Shown here in pieces: positions 26,801 to 46,800 of a stretch of 64,000 nucleotides of DNA. The DNA is from Aquila chrysaetos chrysaetos (Eukaryota; Chordata; Aves; Accipitriformes; Accipitridae), in assembly GCF_900496995.4 (NCBI RefSeq), contig NC_044030.1:16056851-16120850 (forward strand). The letters run 5' to 3'. Below the pieces are notes generated by a model. The model had not been told where the DNA came from and made no database searches. It worked only from the letters and a program-made list of their open reading frames with translations. Within the stretch, counting starts at the first letter, position 1, and every line of letters starts with the position of its first letter. Position numbers and translations under genes: made by a program.

Positions 26801-29800
26801 TAACTCAACAGTTTTAAAACCAGCTTATCTTTTGGGTCAAGAAAGCACTGTCTTGGTAAGTGCTATATGAAATTCTGCTGAAGCAATCAAGATTAAGCTT
26901 CATGTTTAAAAAGTAAGCAAGTATTTCAATAGCTTTATCATTCCCCATGGAGACTCATTTGAAACTGCTTGCATTTCTAGGAGAACAGGCATCCAGTTCT
27001 CCTAAAACTCTACACAGTTCAACATTTTAGACTTGAATTTAAAAAAAAAAAAATCGATCAAGAAATACGGAAATACGGACCTTCTGATTGGTTATCAAGG
27101 AAATTATTTTCAGCCTGAGGGTGACATCACCTGAAGGGGCCCAGTGAGGCTGTGGGATCTTCACCCTTGGCGATCATCTCAACTCAAATGGTCAAAGGCT
27201 GGGACAATCACACCAAGTGCTAGGGGTCAGACTGGGTGATCTCCAAAGGTCTCTTCCAACTGAAATTATCCACTGATTTCAAGAACTAAGCATCACAGAT
27301 GTCTGTGATACCCGTCCTCCTGAACACATACTCTTGCTGAGAAGTATAAAGGGAAAAACACATCTCTAATGTTAAGATGGCCATGCAGCAGTCAGCCAGC
27401 CAAAACCCAAGCTAAATAGACCCAAGCTTCAGGCCTTACTCTGCCAGACAGTGCAATATTGATGGAGAGCATTCTCCCTATTTTGGAGTTGAGCTAAAAA
27501 GCTTGGTTTTGAGAAGGAGTTGTCTATGTATTTGCCATAACTTCAAAATAAAATGCAAGTAGGTTCTATACATGGATAGGGAAGATTCTCTCAGGGCTTT
27601 CTCAGAATACACTAACAAGAAAGCATGTACAAACTGGCAACCACAAAAGACATTGGTCAGATTTCTGTGTCTTGAGCCTGACCTCCCCCAAAGCAGGGAG
27701 CAGACAACAAAAAAAGAGCTCTAGGAAAACTATTATGCAACCACAGGGAAGTAGAGGGAAGGAGGTGCATCTGGAGCATCTACAAAAGTTAAAAGAAACC
27801 ACCCAGGAAATTCCTGTTAGCACAAAGAAACCGGGTGGAGGAGGAGCCAGGGGTCACATCCTGTCAGATGGCACAGAGGTGCTGCAGTTAAGAGTTTGCT
27901 GGAAACCAGGAAACTGCACCATGCTTGGAAACAAGGCAGTGCTGACTGCTGGAAAACAGGAACTTCCACTACTTGCTCAGCTTCAAACCACACCCCCATT
28001 TTAGTTGGTTTACCTGAGGAAACAAAGCAACTGCACCGCTCGCCTGTTCTCCCAACAACGTTTTTGAAATCTGTTGGCCAAATTTGACAGCGTAGAGAGC
28101 TCGAAGATAATTAAGATAATGACATTCTGCAAAATCAGTATAGTAGAGAGTCCCAAATTAATGCTACTACAGAGAGAGATGCAAGTACAATTCAGCCCTT
28201 ATGCAATACTCCACTGGTTAATCAGATCATTAAAGTAAACTGGAGGAGGAAGAAAGCAAGCTCATTTAGCTAGGAACCAATGTAAAGTACAAGTGTACAG
28301 CTCTCACCTGCATTTTTGGATCTCGCATAGAGCTCTTTAGACCCTGACTCCAGTGTCCCAAATGTTCCTAAAGCAGGGAAGGAAAAAATTAAATTATAAG
28401 AGAAGTAAGAATCCAATTATAGGTTTTAAAGCACTCAGTTAAGTACTTTCATTGGTATACAACAGTAAAATAACATCTTGTTGTGGTTTAATCCCAGCTG
28501 GCAACTAAGCACCACAGAGCCACTCACTCAGTCCCTCCAGGTGGGATGGGGGAGAGCATCAGAAGGGTAAAAGTGAGAAAACTTGTGGGCTCAGATAAAG
28601 ACAGTTTAATAGGTAAAGCAAAAGCCGCGCACAAGCAAAGCAAAACAAGGAATTCATTCCCCACTTCCCATCGGCAGGCAGGTGTTCAGCCATCTCCAGG
28701 AAAGCAGGGCTCTATCACGCCTAACAGTTACTTGGGAAGAAAAACGCCATCACTCTGAACATCCCCCCCTTCTTTCTTCCCCCAGCTTTTATTGCTGAGC
28801 ATGACATCATATGGTCTAGAATATCCCTTGGGTCAGTTGGGGTCGGCTGTCCCGGCTGTGTCCCCTCCCAACTTCTTGTGCACCCCCAGCCTACTCGCTG
28901 GTGGGGTGGGTTGAGAAGCAGAAAAGGCCTTGACTCTGTGTTAGCACTTCTCAGCAGTAAGGAAAACATCCCTCTATTGTCAATACTGTTTTCAGCACAA
29001 ATCCAAAACATAGCCCCATACCAGCTACTATGAAGAAAATTAATTCTATCCCAGCCAAAACCAGCACAAAGCTGAATGACAGGTGAATTATCTTCTTTCT
29101 ATAAATGCCAACACACCTGCTCCAACTGCCCCCACAAAGCTGCTTTTGAAAACTTTCAACAAGATACTGTTAAGATTCAAAGTTCAGTCTTTCAAATGTT
29201 GGAAATTTAACAACAGGGAGCTCTAGATCTGTTTGAATTTAATAATTTGCAGGCACATGTTATGGCACAGTTCTTGATTACTATTGATGACAGATTATTT
29301 TACTAAAAGACACTCTGCTTCACGGATCACAAGAGTCAAAGGAAGTACAAGGATCTCCACTAACTGTCCTTTCACATGCTGCTCTGCACAGAATGAAGAA
29401 GTGGTTGTGGTGCGTGGCCCTACTCTTAGATATATTTATTTTTTGACACTGTGCAAGGACAGGCTTGTACAGAAAAGAAGAAAGGCATAGGAAGATCAAG
29501 CCAACACTACAAGATATCTCTTAATTTGGTTACTGAATGCCTAATAGAAAGTGCCTAGAGTGCACTTTTTTCAAAACAGATAATGTTTTATCTGTTCAGA
29601 TCACTTTACAGGCATTATCAATGATGATCTTCATCATATTCTTATAGAGGAAGACATGCAAACATTATTATAGTGCTGACAGAGAAACAGTGTGAATCGT
29701 CTTGTCTCCCTGCTCACACCACCACAAATCTGGCCCTAATATAACTATCCTGAGTTCACAAATGAAGTGGTCAACCCACCACAACCTGGTTCTGAAATTT

Positions 29801-32800
29801 TGTCCTGAGGGGTTTCATTTGTGCCTTCTCCTCCACCAACTACACTGTTAGGAGTTCCAGATGCACTAAGCAGTCTTTTATTTTGTCCATGTCAGCAGGG
29901 CTAAAAACTCCCTTTCAAAAGATTTTGGCTATTAACATTCATTAATGTAAACATGGTTCTACCATAAGCAATGACCAAAGTAGGAGAGGAAAGAAAAAAG
30001 GCAATTAAAAAAAAAAACAGATGGTCAAGTTGTTCCATTCTCTGTGCATAAGCTTTTAGATAAGTACTGCTCTATTTGTAACACAGCAGATTTCATCTCA
30101 AGAACCAGCATAGTATCCTTGTGTGACCTCAGCTAAACTGAGCTCACGTGGACTGTCCTTCTAGCAGAAACTGCAGCAGGAACCAAAGATTAAATCCTCA
30201 GTCACTACAAGCAAGCCCCTTCACACACACACCCCCCACCCAGCTCAGGTTAGAATGGGTCCCCAGTAACATTCTCAGGACCGGGGTGATGTCAGGAGCA
30301 GAGTCTTTGTCTCAGCGCATGTCAGCTCACATGCTCTGAATACTCTGAGGTTCTGTGTTCACCTGAGATGCTTCCCCATCAATAGTACCCACAAAAGTAA
30401 AAGACCAAGGCCCTGATGGAGGAGACAACCGCAGGAGAAACAGCACAAGTACTAATACTAATACACTTGCCTTTTTGCTCGAAGTCCCTTCATGTGGACA
30501 TACACTGGTATCACTTAGCTTGGGATTTGCAGAACTGCCTTGTGTATCCACCACCTCCACCTTCATTCTTTTTCTGGGCACAAGCTCTACATCATCATTC
30601 TTGCAGGAGTCCTCACATGGAGTCTTGTTGGTTTGTATGTTCTCTTCTGCTTCTTTAACAGTTTTCCCTGGCTCTTCAGCAAATTGCACTGTATAGGGGT
30701 AAAGTTTATTCACAATATGCAGAACTTGGCCTGGCTTCATTTTCACCTCTTCATCCTTGCCAATATTCACAAGATCAACACTAGTTGGGTTGACTCCTAT
30801 CTTTGTTAGGGAGAAAAAGGAAAAAAAATAGCAAATGATGTTGCAACTGGAATCGCCAACTACTGCTCCATTGACCTGGAATATCACTATCCTGGAAAGC
30901 AAATGTGGTTTGTATTCACTGCACCTCCTCCCCACACCAACCCGCTCTAGAGGATCAGGGAAGTCCAGCACTGGAGACACCTCGCTATGGCCCAGTCTTG
31001 CAATCAGAGTTGTCAGCACACAACCCTCAGAGGCATGGTGTCACAGGGACCCAACAGTTCTGTAGCAGTGGCAAGACCTATGCCACACTTTGCTCAAAAA
31101 AATTAACCACCTATTAAACAGCCGTTAAAATAATAACAGCCTTAGTAACAATTATTTCTGAAGAGTAACAGTAGTTTTAACAAATTACTTCAGTCCAACG
31201 ATCCCCAGAAAGTTTCCTGTTTTGAAATTATTTTACTTTCTCTTTCCTCTCCTTTTTACTACATTTGTTTTCTGTTTCTACCAAATGCTGTTCCATCAAC
31301 ACATTTGCCTTCAAATACACAAGCACACTCTTCTGGCTCATTTTGAGAGAGAAAGGAGTTCAGGCTCACAACCACTGGCTCACCAAGCACAGCCCACTGC
31401 TAACACTTGCAAAACACTCCGTCCTGTGTAGGCAAGAAAAAAAGACAAATCAGGAAAAAAGTCTTTCTGAGCCCCCAGAAGCACCCACTACACAGGGATC
31501 AGCTCCTTGCTTGTCTTTTTTTTCTTTCCCAAGCCGAAAGTGATAACCCTTCTCCAGCCCACAGAAGACTCTGTTCAAACACAGTGACACCACTGCCTGT
31601 TCCTTCAAGAGAGGCTAAACCTCTCTGTCCACCTCAGCTTATGCGAAGTATATACCAGCCTATCTGTATTTTAATGCTTTTATTTTCATTTTGCATCTCA
31701 CACTTTCACAAAACCAACTCTGTTATTTATTCTGTTCTAGCAGAAAATGAGGACAGCAAGGTCAAATTTTTACCTGCCTCTCTGTTGCATCAGTTGACAG
31801 CTCTATGCAACTCTAAAATAATTTCCCCCTCAAACCAGTGTTTTAAAGACTGAGAAGTTACCCGAAGTTTAGCTGCTAACTGAAAAGCAATATATTTTCC
31901 CCTGCCTCCGGCATAACTGATAACAGAAAGTGGCGTGGGCAACCTACAGGGACTGCTTGATAGATGGATTTTGCCTGATCATGAGGGTGACCCTAGGGAA
32001 ATTAGGAGTCTCCGACTTCAGCAAAATGCTTTTGGTTAATGCTTATGCATGAAACAAACGTTAGGAAACCAGCTCTTCCCTGTGACTGATAAAACTCTGT
32101 CACAGAATGTTTCTTTGGCTTTGTCACCATGATAGCTGCCTGCTTCACAAGATGGTACTGTGCCTCGCATCACTTGGTATTCACTGCAATGAAGCACCCG
32201 ACTGATTCCAGCCAGAATCTCTTCAGTCTACAGTTCCACAATTTCACTAAAGTCCAATACAATTCACATCCCCCAGGCCAATATGCTATCAAACAACTGA
32301 TCAGTGGAGCCCTGTGCTGCAGACAAATCCCCTGGGAAGCAACTCTAAAGCAGGCACCGAAAACATGCTAGCACCCAGCACCAGCAAGTATTCCCAGCCC
32401 TGACATTCCAGTAACACGGTATTCAAATTGTGGCTAAGTCTGACTTCTGTGAAAAACTGTCTCAGAGATCTTTGCCAGATTCACCAGATTCTGGTGAGGT
32501 CCCTGCACTTACTGAGCTCTGGAGGTGTTTTTACAGAAGACATTACTCCTCAGTAGGCAGAACACATCGATTAATGTGTTGTCCACACATGCCAATGCTG
32601 CGGGCGCACATACATGCCCCAGTACCTGAAGCCAGAGAATTTTCCCTTTGTATTATCTCAGGGATACTGGTCCTCATAAGTCTGAGAAAGTTAGACCTAC
32701 ATCCACCCAGTTAGTAACATGAGAATGCCTTCAGTGCTGCCTCACATCCTATCCCTTCCCTGAGGTGACCTGATCTTTGGCTCTAACAGCCATCAAAACA

Positions 32801-34375
32801 AAAACCTTCCACAACTTCCCGGTCCCATTAACACCAGAACCAATCTGACCTTAAATGAAGGGCTGCCTCAGCTTTAGAAGTTTAAGACTCAGGAGGCAGC
32901 TCAGCAAGTTTAGGGGGAGAACTCCAAAATCTCCCAAACATAGTGCCTGGAAGAACAGGCTGAGTTGTCAAGCAGTGTTCCCTGATGCTTCAAGTCTGGC
33001 TGTCTGAGACTGAAGCATATGTGGAAGGAATAGTGCAGTCTTTCCATGGAGGTACACAAAATAAATAAAATAATAAAAAAAAAGTCAGATCCCTTCCGAA
33101 GACCACTCGCTGTGCTCACCTTGCTCATAAAACAGCTTCAGGCCCTTCAGACCCGGTGATCAGAATCAGCACTTGCAGCACTTGTGGAGTTTAAGTACAA
33201 CAACCGTGCCAGTAAGTATCAGAAATATTGAAATGTTGTACACCCGTTTAAAAACATACCTGCTTAACTGTGACATACCCCTTGTTACAGTCTGCTTTTA
33301 ACTGAACTGGAAAGAAAGAACAAAGTGTCACAAAAAGTGCAATTCTGCTGAACCACCCCTTGCAGAAAACACTACTGTATTTTAAGATCTGCTACCTTCT
33401 GAAGCTGATCCCTGTGAATATACGCAAAGAATACTTGTGCCCCATCCTCTGTTTCCAGGACCACATGTAAAATGGAACCAACCCATACACTGAGTCACAC
33501 CTGAGTATTTCACATCATGGATCAGCAAAATTACTTCAGAATAAAGGTGAAATCTATGGCAGTCTTCTACACGTTCTTGCTGTTCTCACAAGCCCTCTCT
33601 GACAGCAAGGCATGGAGCAGGACTGTGTCCAGAGGGAAGAAAGGTAAGGCTGGAAAGTTTGTGAAGGGGAGTATTTTATAGATCACAGATATTTTTATAT
33701 ATTCTCCCAGCCCATCTATAAAATAACAAGTCATAATAAAAATCAGATGGTGGAAGACTAGGGAGATGAAGTGCCACTCACAAAGCAAGAGTGCAGGCAG
33801 TGCAACATAACTGCGGGCCTGGTGACCCATGTTAAGGTTCAATATCTTAGTTTATGGAGGTGAATTTCCCATGATTTGGTGTCTCCTCTGATTTTTCAGG
33901 ACCCAGAGATCTCCATAAGTACTTACAAAAAAAGCTTGATGGCTTCAAGAATCAGGCAACACTATGGACCATGCAGAGAAAGGAGACCATAAGCCAGTGA
34001 CTGCAGAAGCAAGCCTAAGGAAAGCCTGCTTAGATTTCAGGGAAAAACTGCTATTTGCCATTTAGACCCTGCTCAAAGCAGGCTTACAAATTAGGCCAAA
34101 ACATTGGTCCATTAGCTTCACCATAAATTAGGCAAACGGAACAATGATGTTTATTGATAAACATGAGTGCTGTACTTGTATCTCACACAGTTCACAAGTT
34201 TGGTTGCTGCTGCATGTAGAAAGCGGGATTTGAGCTAAACCTTACCTTGTTGCCTCGAACACTTCTTATCTGTTATCCCAGTCTGTGGGCCACGCCCAAT
34301 TACCACTGCTTCCAAGTGTGGCAGTTTCATTCGCTGACTGCATTTCTCTTTCCCCACCAGCCAGCATACACGCAT
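23861..34375 (-). CDS. APTX: Aprataxin, complete, seven coding exons
   Basis: DNA deadenylase that removes AMP from abortive ligation ends in single-strand break repair in the nucleus. Coding exons in gene order: 34375-34246 (ATG), 33306-33260, 30800-30471, 28367-28308, 25510-25284, 24422-24319, 24015-23861 (stop). Phases join to 350 residues (human 342-356). Parts: N-terminal FHA domain ([11 protein letters not shown] start, [26 protein letters not shown]-like IGVNPTS); a linker with a basic stretch PRKRMKVE that looks like a nuclear localisation signal; the HIT domain ([30 protein letters not shown]); and a C-terminal zinc finger ([19 protein letters not shown]). The HIT triad reads SQLHLHVIS where human has SHVHLHVIS, so the first histidine is glutamine while the middle, nucleophilic one is kept. 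The intron after 30471 has a GC donor (AAG|gcaagt). The start codon lies two bases into its exon, so an upstream non-coding exon is needed. Confidence 0.96.
24319..24422 (-). other. APTX: APTX exon with the altered HIT motif
   Basis: The acceptor tttcag is followed by T CAG CTA CAT TTG CAT, which continues the AG left by the upstream exon to give S-Q-L-H-L-H-V-I-S. An acceptor four bases further in would shift the frame to an early stop, so this reading is the only one that continues into the conserved [17 protein letters not shown]. The exon ends with CAA G|gtaatg. Confidence 0.9.
26757..26782. repeat. Perfect inverted repeat in an APTX intron
   Basis: ACTTAGTAAGT (26757-26767) and its exact reverse complement ACTTACTAAGT (26772-26782) are separated by four bases. 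The hairpin is flanked by near copies of acaaacagt on both sides. No mobile element family was recognised. Confidence 0.6.
27115..27285 (+). repeat. CR1 LINE 3'-end fragment in an APTX intron
   Basis: The sequence runs through 'gactgggtgatctccaaaggtctcttccaact', which matches the usual 3' tail of bird CR1 (…gatgatctccagaggtcccttccaacc). It lies antisense to APTX and is truncated at its 5' end. Confidence 0.7.
28479..29068 (-). mobile_element. Solo LTR, diverged relative of the ERVL-like provirus LTR
   Basis: A 590-base fossil LTR begins TGTTGTGGTTTAATCCCAGC and ends ccagcaca on the plus strand. It shares its layout with the LTRs at 48380 and 52251: the gcaactaagcaccac start, gtgggatgggggagag, a cagtttaatag segment, the catgacatcatatgg block, and ctatcccag near the right end. 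It is clearly more diverged from those two than they are from each other, so it is probably an older insertion or another subfamily. No internal region accompanies it. It lies in an APTX intron in the same orientation as APTX. Target-site repeats were not resolved. Confidence 0.8.
30471..30800 (-). other. APTX: APTX exon coding the FHA end and linker, with GC donor
   Basis: The 110-codon exon starts [19 protein letters not shown] and ends with lysines before AAG|gcaagt. The next exon begins [11 protein letters not shown] in phase 0, matching human [13 protein letters not shown], so the GC dinucleotide is the donor and not a nearby GT. The rest of the GC donor fits the consensus well, as is usual for GC-AG introns. 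Confidence 0.85.
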
Positions 34376-36008
34376 CACTGTGCTATAGAGCAAAACAAAC
34401 AGTATGTTACTAACACGCAGCTTCCCAATGGGTCACCTTCCTGTGGAACGGGGTCCAGGAATTCTACTGCCAGTCCATTCATTAGCTGAGTCACTTCTGC
34501 TATACCAGGTTCATGTTACTGAAATTCAAGGCAAAGCACAGCACTAACACTCGCATAATCTAAGAGCAAGTTGCTGTTGAAAGGGCAATCCTATTTTCCT
34601 TCCTTCTACATCACTATACGTCCTCACATCCACGGATCAGACATAGGAAAAATCATCTGGATCAACAGTTCTGTCTGACAGAAAAGCCTACCCACAAAAA
34701 AAGTTATTTGTTTCCCACTGAATCAGAACTGATCTGAGAGATTAACTTACCCACCAAAACAAAGAAAGTGGCAGAAGTCAGGGAGGGCGAGAGAGGGGGA
34801 CAGCTTCATCCAGCAACGGTCTGCGGGTGGACCCTCAAGCTGACACCAATTTGACCCTGGACAGCAAAGATCCAGCACCCTCCCCTCTGCCTGGTGCTGG
34901 GCGCCAGGCGCTCCTCCTCCCAGCTCTGTGGCGAGCTTATCCCGGTGGAAACCCGGAAACCTTCCACCACCTGTGCAACGCCAGCACTGTCACGCGCAAA
35001 ACAAAAACGCGCGGCGCGACGCGACGCTCGGCCCACCCAGCTGCACCTCCCGGCCGGCCTGCTGCTCGGGACGGGCCCCCTCCACCGCTCGCTACCCACC
35101 CCGCCTCGGGGCCCCGATGCCCTGCCACCGGGGGAGGCGGCGGGGCGGGGGACGGGGGGGTGCCGGCCGGCACACGGCAGGGACCGCCAGCACCGCACAG
35201 CCGATGCAAACGCGAGGGAGCCCCCGCGGCGGCCCCAGCCGCGCCGGGCCCCGCCTGTCGCCGCCGCACGACGCTGGTTACCGGGCCGCGGGGCCGCAGG
35301 CCCGGAAGGGAGCCGGGCCCCGCTCTCACCGCGCGCGCGGGCCGCCCGCGCCGCGGCCGGCCCAGCCAATCGGCTGCTGCAGCGGTGCCCCCGCGTGACC
35401 AGAGGGCAGGCGCGGCCCGGCGTTCCCGGGCGGGAGACGGTAGACGTGGGGTCGGCGCAGGCGCACTGGGGCGGGGCGGCGAGCCGGGCCGCCAACAGGC
35501 CTGCGCCGTGGCGCCGGACCGGCGCGGGCGGGGGTGCGGAGCGGGACCGGAAAGGCGGCGGACGGGGTACCCCTGCGTACCCGTCGGTAGGCCGGTGCTT
35601 CCCGCAAGGAACGGCCCCGCAGCGGCAGCGCTGGAGGTGCCGGGCGTGGGGCCTGCCCGCTACACACGCGTAACGCCAGGCGGCGGCGGCGGCTGCTCCT
35701 GTTGCTGCTGCTCCCCGCCGGGCAGGCGGCGCGACCGGAGGCGCCACTCGCCCCCCTGCTCCCCACCAAGCGCCTCAGCCCGCCGCGCGGGGCGGGGCTG
35801 GGCGGGAGCCGGTGCCCGCCCGGAGCATGCGCAGTGCCGTGCGCCGCCGGTGCACGCCGGGAGTGGCGGCGGCGGGCGAGCTGGGCCGCCGAGGGGCAGC
35901 GGTGATTGGCCAGCCGCCTTCCTCCCCCCACCCCTATTGGCCGCCCGCCCTCCAGAGGCAGGCGGCCGGCGGGGCGGGACTTCCGGGGGCGGGGCGGTGC
36001 CGGCTTAA

Positions 36009-43553
<7,545 letters not shown>

Positions 43554-43935
43554 ATGGGCCAGTGAATAACTTGTGATGCTTGTTTTGTATGCATTAGTGG
43601 ATGAGTGAAGGACTGCAAGCAGTTCACCCTCACTTCCCGCTATTTGTTGTTCTATCCAGCCATAGTTGTTTCTAAAAGCATAAAGAAATAAACTAATTAA
43701 ACTGACTTTGCAATTTGTGTAAAGCTCCAGGATGCAAGCTCAAATGAAGTTGATTGCACTTCACCCCTGCCTCTTGGTCAAGAAATCTCCCTTCCCTGCT
43801 TGTCTTTTACCCCAAGCCTTGTAATTCCTGTATGTGTGCAGTTGCCCAGGCTTAAAATAAGATTCTGTGGTGGTCTTTTTAGGAATTCTAGATCTTATAC
43901 TCTGTTAATAAAGTATGCACAAGTACTTATAATTC
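43554..43935 (+). terminator. DNAJA1: DNAJA1 3' UTR with two poly(A) signals
   Basis: After the TAA stop there are AATAAA signals at 43687-43692 and 43907-43912. Either could end the mRNA; alternative polyadenylation is likely. Longer forms running past 44 kb cannot be excluded from sequence alone. Confidence 0.6.
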
Positions 43936-45899
43936 ATGCTAAGATATAGTTAAGTTTTGTACCAGTTAGGATAACATGTTAATGTTTTGGGCTTGTACTG
44001 GTGTTTGTTAAATACAGACTGGCTCTAATGTAGCCACATAATAGGTGAAGCTGACAAGGATATGGTTAATCTTCACAGGCTTATTAAAGTTACGTGATCC
44101 ATATGCTCTCTGAAGCTACTGTGCTTAAGGTCAAGTAGTCCCTTTCTCTGTCAGCTTTGTTCCTGACCCTGGAGCTAGATGTGAAGCTTGCTGTGGTTCA
44201 TTGCTGAGTACTGTTTGGCTGCTGTCCTGCACCATACTGCATATAGAGCCACTGGTTGCTTGGCTGCTGCAGGAGCTTCCTTTGCTACCACGCATGAGTA
44301 AAAACCTCCGGGCTTTATCAGCACGCATGCGGTTTGGAATCTGTCAGCCTGCTGGCATGTGAAGCTTGACTTCCACCTTGGTTACTGAAATCAGATACCC
44401 CTCAGTGGTGTGTCATGGAAAGTAGTACCAGCCCTGTTGGTGGGGGTATGTGAACCTGCAGAGGAGAGAAACTTACTGTCAGTGAATACAACCAACTGAT
44501 GCATCTAGGATGTTCTGAAAATTAATGTATTGTGTGCATTATTTTAAGCTGACTCTTGAAAATGCTGTATGAATGTTCTAATTATTGTAGATGAAGCATT
44601 TCCAATATAATTACAAAATTGTTCATTGCCTCTTTTCTTAGACCAGATGTTGGTTTAAAGACACCACCCCCTTCTTTTTAGACAGCTATTCACAGAAAAA
44701 TCTTAGCAAAAAAACTTCTTTCAGAAAATATGCTGAGAAGACAGGTCCAGATTTAACCTCTAGTGCAGTAGTTTAGTCTTGTTCTACCATCTGGCTTGGG
44801 ACAGAGCTTACGCTTTTCTTACTGCTTTGACGCTAAAGTGTCATGACGAGAACTTGGTTTTTCTTCCTGGAAATAGCTGCTACATGACAGTGCGTGTGTT
44901 GTAACTTGAGTATCTGGAAACTGTTAGTCTTAGAAAACATCTCTAGCTCTTGTAAAATGTTATGGGTTTCATTTTATAAAGACAGCTGGTAGCATGGTTT
45001 TTGTACCTCACATGTAGTAGTTCTCCTTCAGGTACTTGCAGAATTGCAATCCCCTGCATGTTTTACCTACTTTTTTTTTTTCTTTCTTTGTCTCAGCTGG
45101 AATGAAATTCTGTAGGCAGAATTTTACTTGAATGAGCCCATCAGTGAGCTATACAAATGTGACCAGCAGGAGCCTTTGCTCTATCAGTAGGACAGTTTGG
45201 CTGAGTCAGGAGGAGGAACGGAAAGTACTCCTACCTCTGGTGAGGGCTGAGACTCCTCCATAACTGTCCTGAGGCTAAACAGCACTAAAACATGCTACTT
45301 GTTCTCAGTTCAGTAAGCACCCTTGTTCCTTGTTTTGCTTAACCACATGTATCAAAACAGCTAGGGCAAACCAAGCTCAGTGCAGTGCCTTCAGATGACA
45401 ACAGGACATTATTTTGCTTCAGATGGCTGTGTATTATATAAAAAATGATTCCATAGCCTTTTTTCCCAGGGAGATTTCAGTTCTCCTTTCCCCATACCCA
45501 TAGCTGCATCAACACAGTTGGGGTAATGTTTCTATTCTTGACTTACTCTCAAGACCATGGTGGCCAATTCTGCTTCATGCTTGATGACACCACAGCTAAT
45601 CTAGAGGATGGGCTAGGTCTAGCTCCCAGGAGGGTGGCTGGCCTTGGCAGAGAGTGTGGTGGTGCATTCCCCCTCCATCTCAGAAACTGCCATTAGGACT
45701 TAGCGTTTGTGTAATGAGTTGGGCAGCTAAGTGTCCCCTGACCATAACAGGAACTCTTGCGTGGCTATGGCAGGGAGCAGCACTGACCATACAAAGGACT
45801 CCTGTTGCCTAGCAGAGGCGGAGATGCAGAACCAGGAACGTTAGTCATCTCCTGACAGCCTTGGAGTCCTCCCTTATCTGAATCGTAGCTCATGTGAAA
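43936..45899. other. Spacer downstream of DNAJA1, nothing recognised
   Basis: About 2 kb with no exon, RNA gene or familiar repeat that I can name. Part may be an extended DNAJA1 3' UTR. Confidence 0.4.
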
Positions 45900-45949
45900 C
45901 AGTACCAGTGCTACTGGAATTCCAGTAATTTGCTGATGACTAAAGCTAA

Positions 45950-46800
45950 TTATCTCACAAACCTATGAACGGCGGTCCTAAGCAAGGCCCTTTGAGCTCT
46001 CCCAGACTGCAGTGGGCTGTGACCAGCATCTCCCTCTGAGGGGAATGCCTCTCGGAGCTCGTGAACTCTCCAGTTTGTGAAAATTGGAGGACCATTGCCA
46101 AGAACTGACAATGGGACCTGGGCTGAAACCCTTCGTTCCTTGAGGCTCAACCCTTCACCCATTGAGAAAAATGCCGAGACATTTGACGTGAATATTTTCA
46201 CTGAACTCAAGGGGAATTTTTAAGCTATACCTACCTTAGCTTTGGTTTTATCTCTCTCTCTCAGTGTCTGTGTGCATGCCTGTATGAATTAACCTGTGTA
46301 TCCTATAGCAAGTGTAGTATAAGTATTGCCTTTTCTAAATCCTGATTCACCTCAAACTGTGAATGAACCTCAGACTGCTGTTACACACATAATTCCTTTA
46401 GACATAAACCGTTCCCCAAATCTGGGTCTAGGAGTGAGTCCAGCTGCACCTAAGCACCAACAGGAGCTTAGAAAGCAAGGGGGTCTTCTCTGAACCTCGT
46501 AACTCAACAGGAGGGTATTCCCTACCTTTTTACATCCCCGATTTCTGTGCAAATCATGAAAAAACAATTTTAACTCCATATTCCTTTTTATGTTTCTCTT
46601 TTACCCTGTTGCATCTTTGGTCTCTGTATAAATAATTCTAGTTTGATTCCAACTTGATTTTCTTTGTATGTTTCATCCATGTATTAAGTAATAGAGTGAA
46701 CCTTGCCATCACGTTCTGTGAAGTCACCTTTTTTTATAAATTCCTATTAAATCATTTTTGCTAATACCCTTGACGGTGATTCTTTAAGCAGTCCAAACCA
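45950..46800 (+). mobile_element. Possible old solo LTR (ERVL-type)
   Basis: The block has the texture of a fossil retroviral LTR. A C/T-rich left part leads to 'tctctgtataaataattc' (TATA-like) and then to ATTAAA followed by 'tttttgctaatacccttgacggtgattctttaagcag', a tail style seen in avian ERVL LTRs. Exact ends, target repeats and family were not settled, and no internal part is present. Confidence 0.3.

Noticed and set aside
33380-33500. A minus-strand stretch with protein-like text ([20 protein letters not shown]) in an APTX intron
   Set aside because: It is only about 40 codons between stops, does not match APTX, and lies between two exons that already join in phase. Probably chance or an unrecognised fossil.
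34827-36008. A 393-residue plus-strand open frame and a 313-residue minus-strand open frame (34806-35747) in the CpG island
   Set aside because: They are rich in Ala, Gly, Pro and Arg, overlap on opposite strands and match nothing. Stop codons are rare in such GC-rich DNA, so length alone means little.
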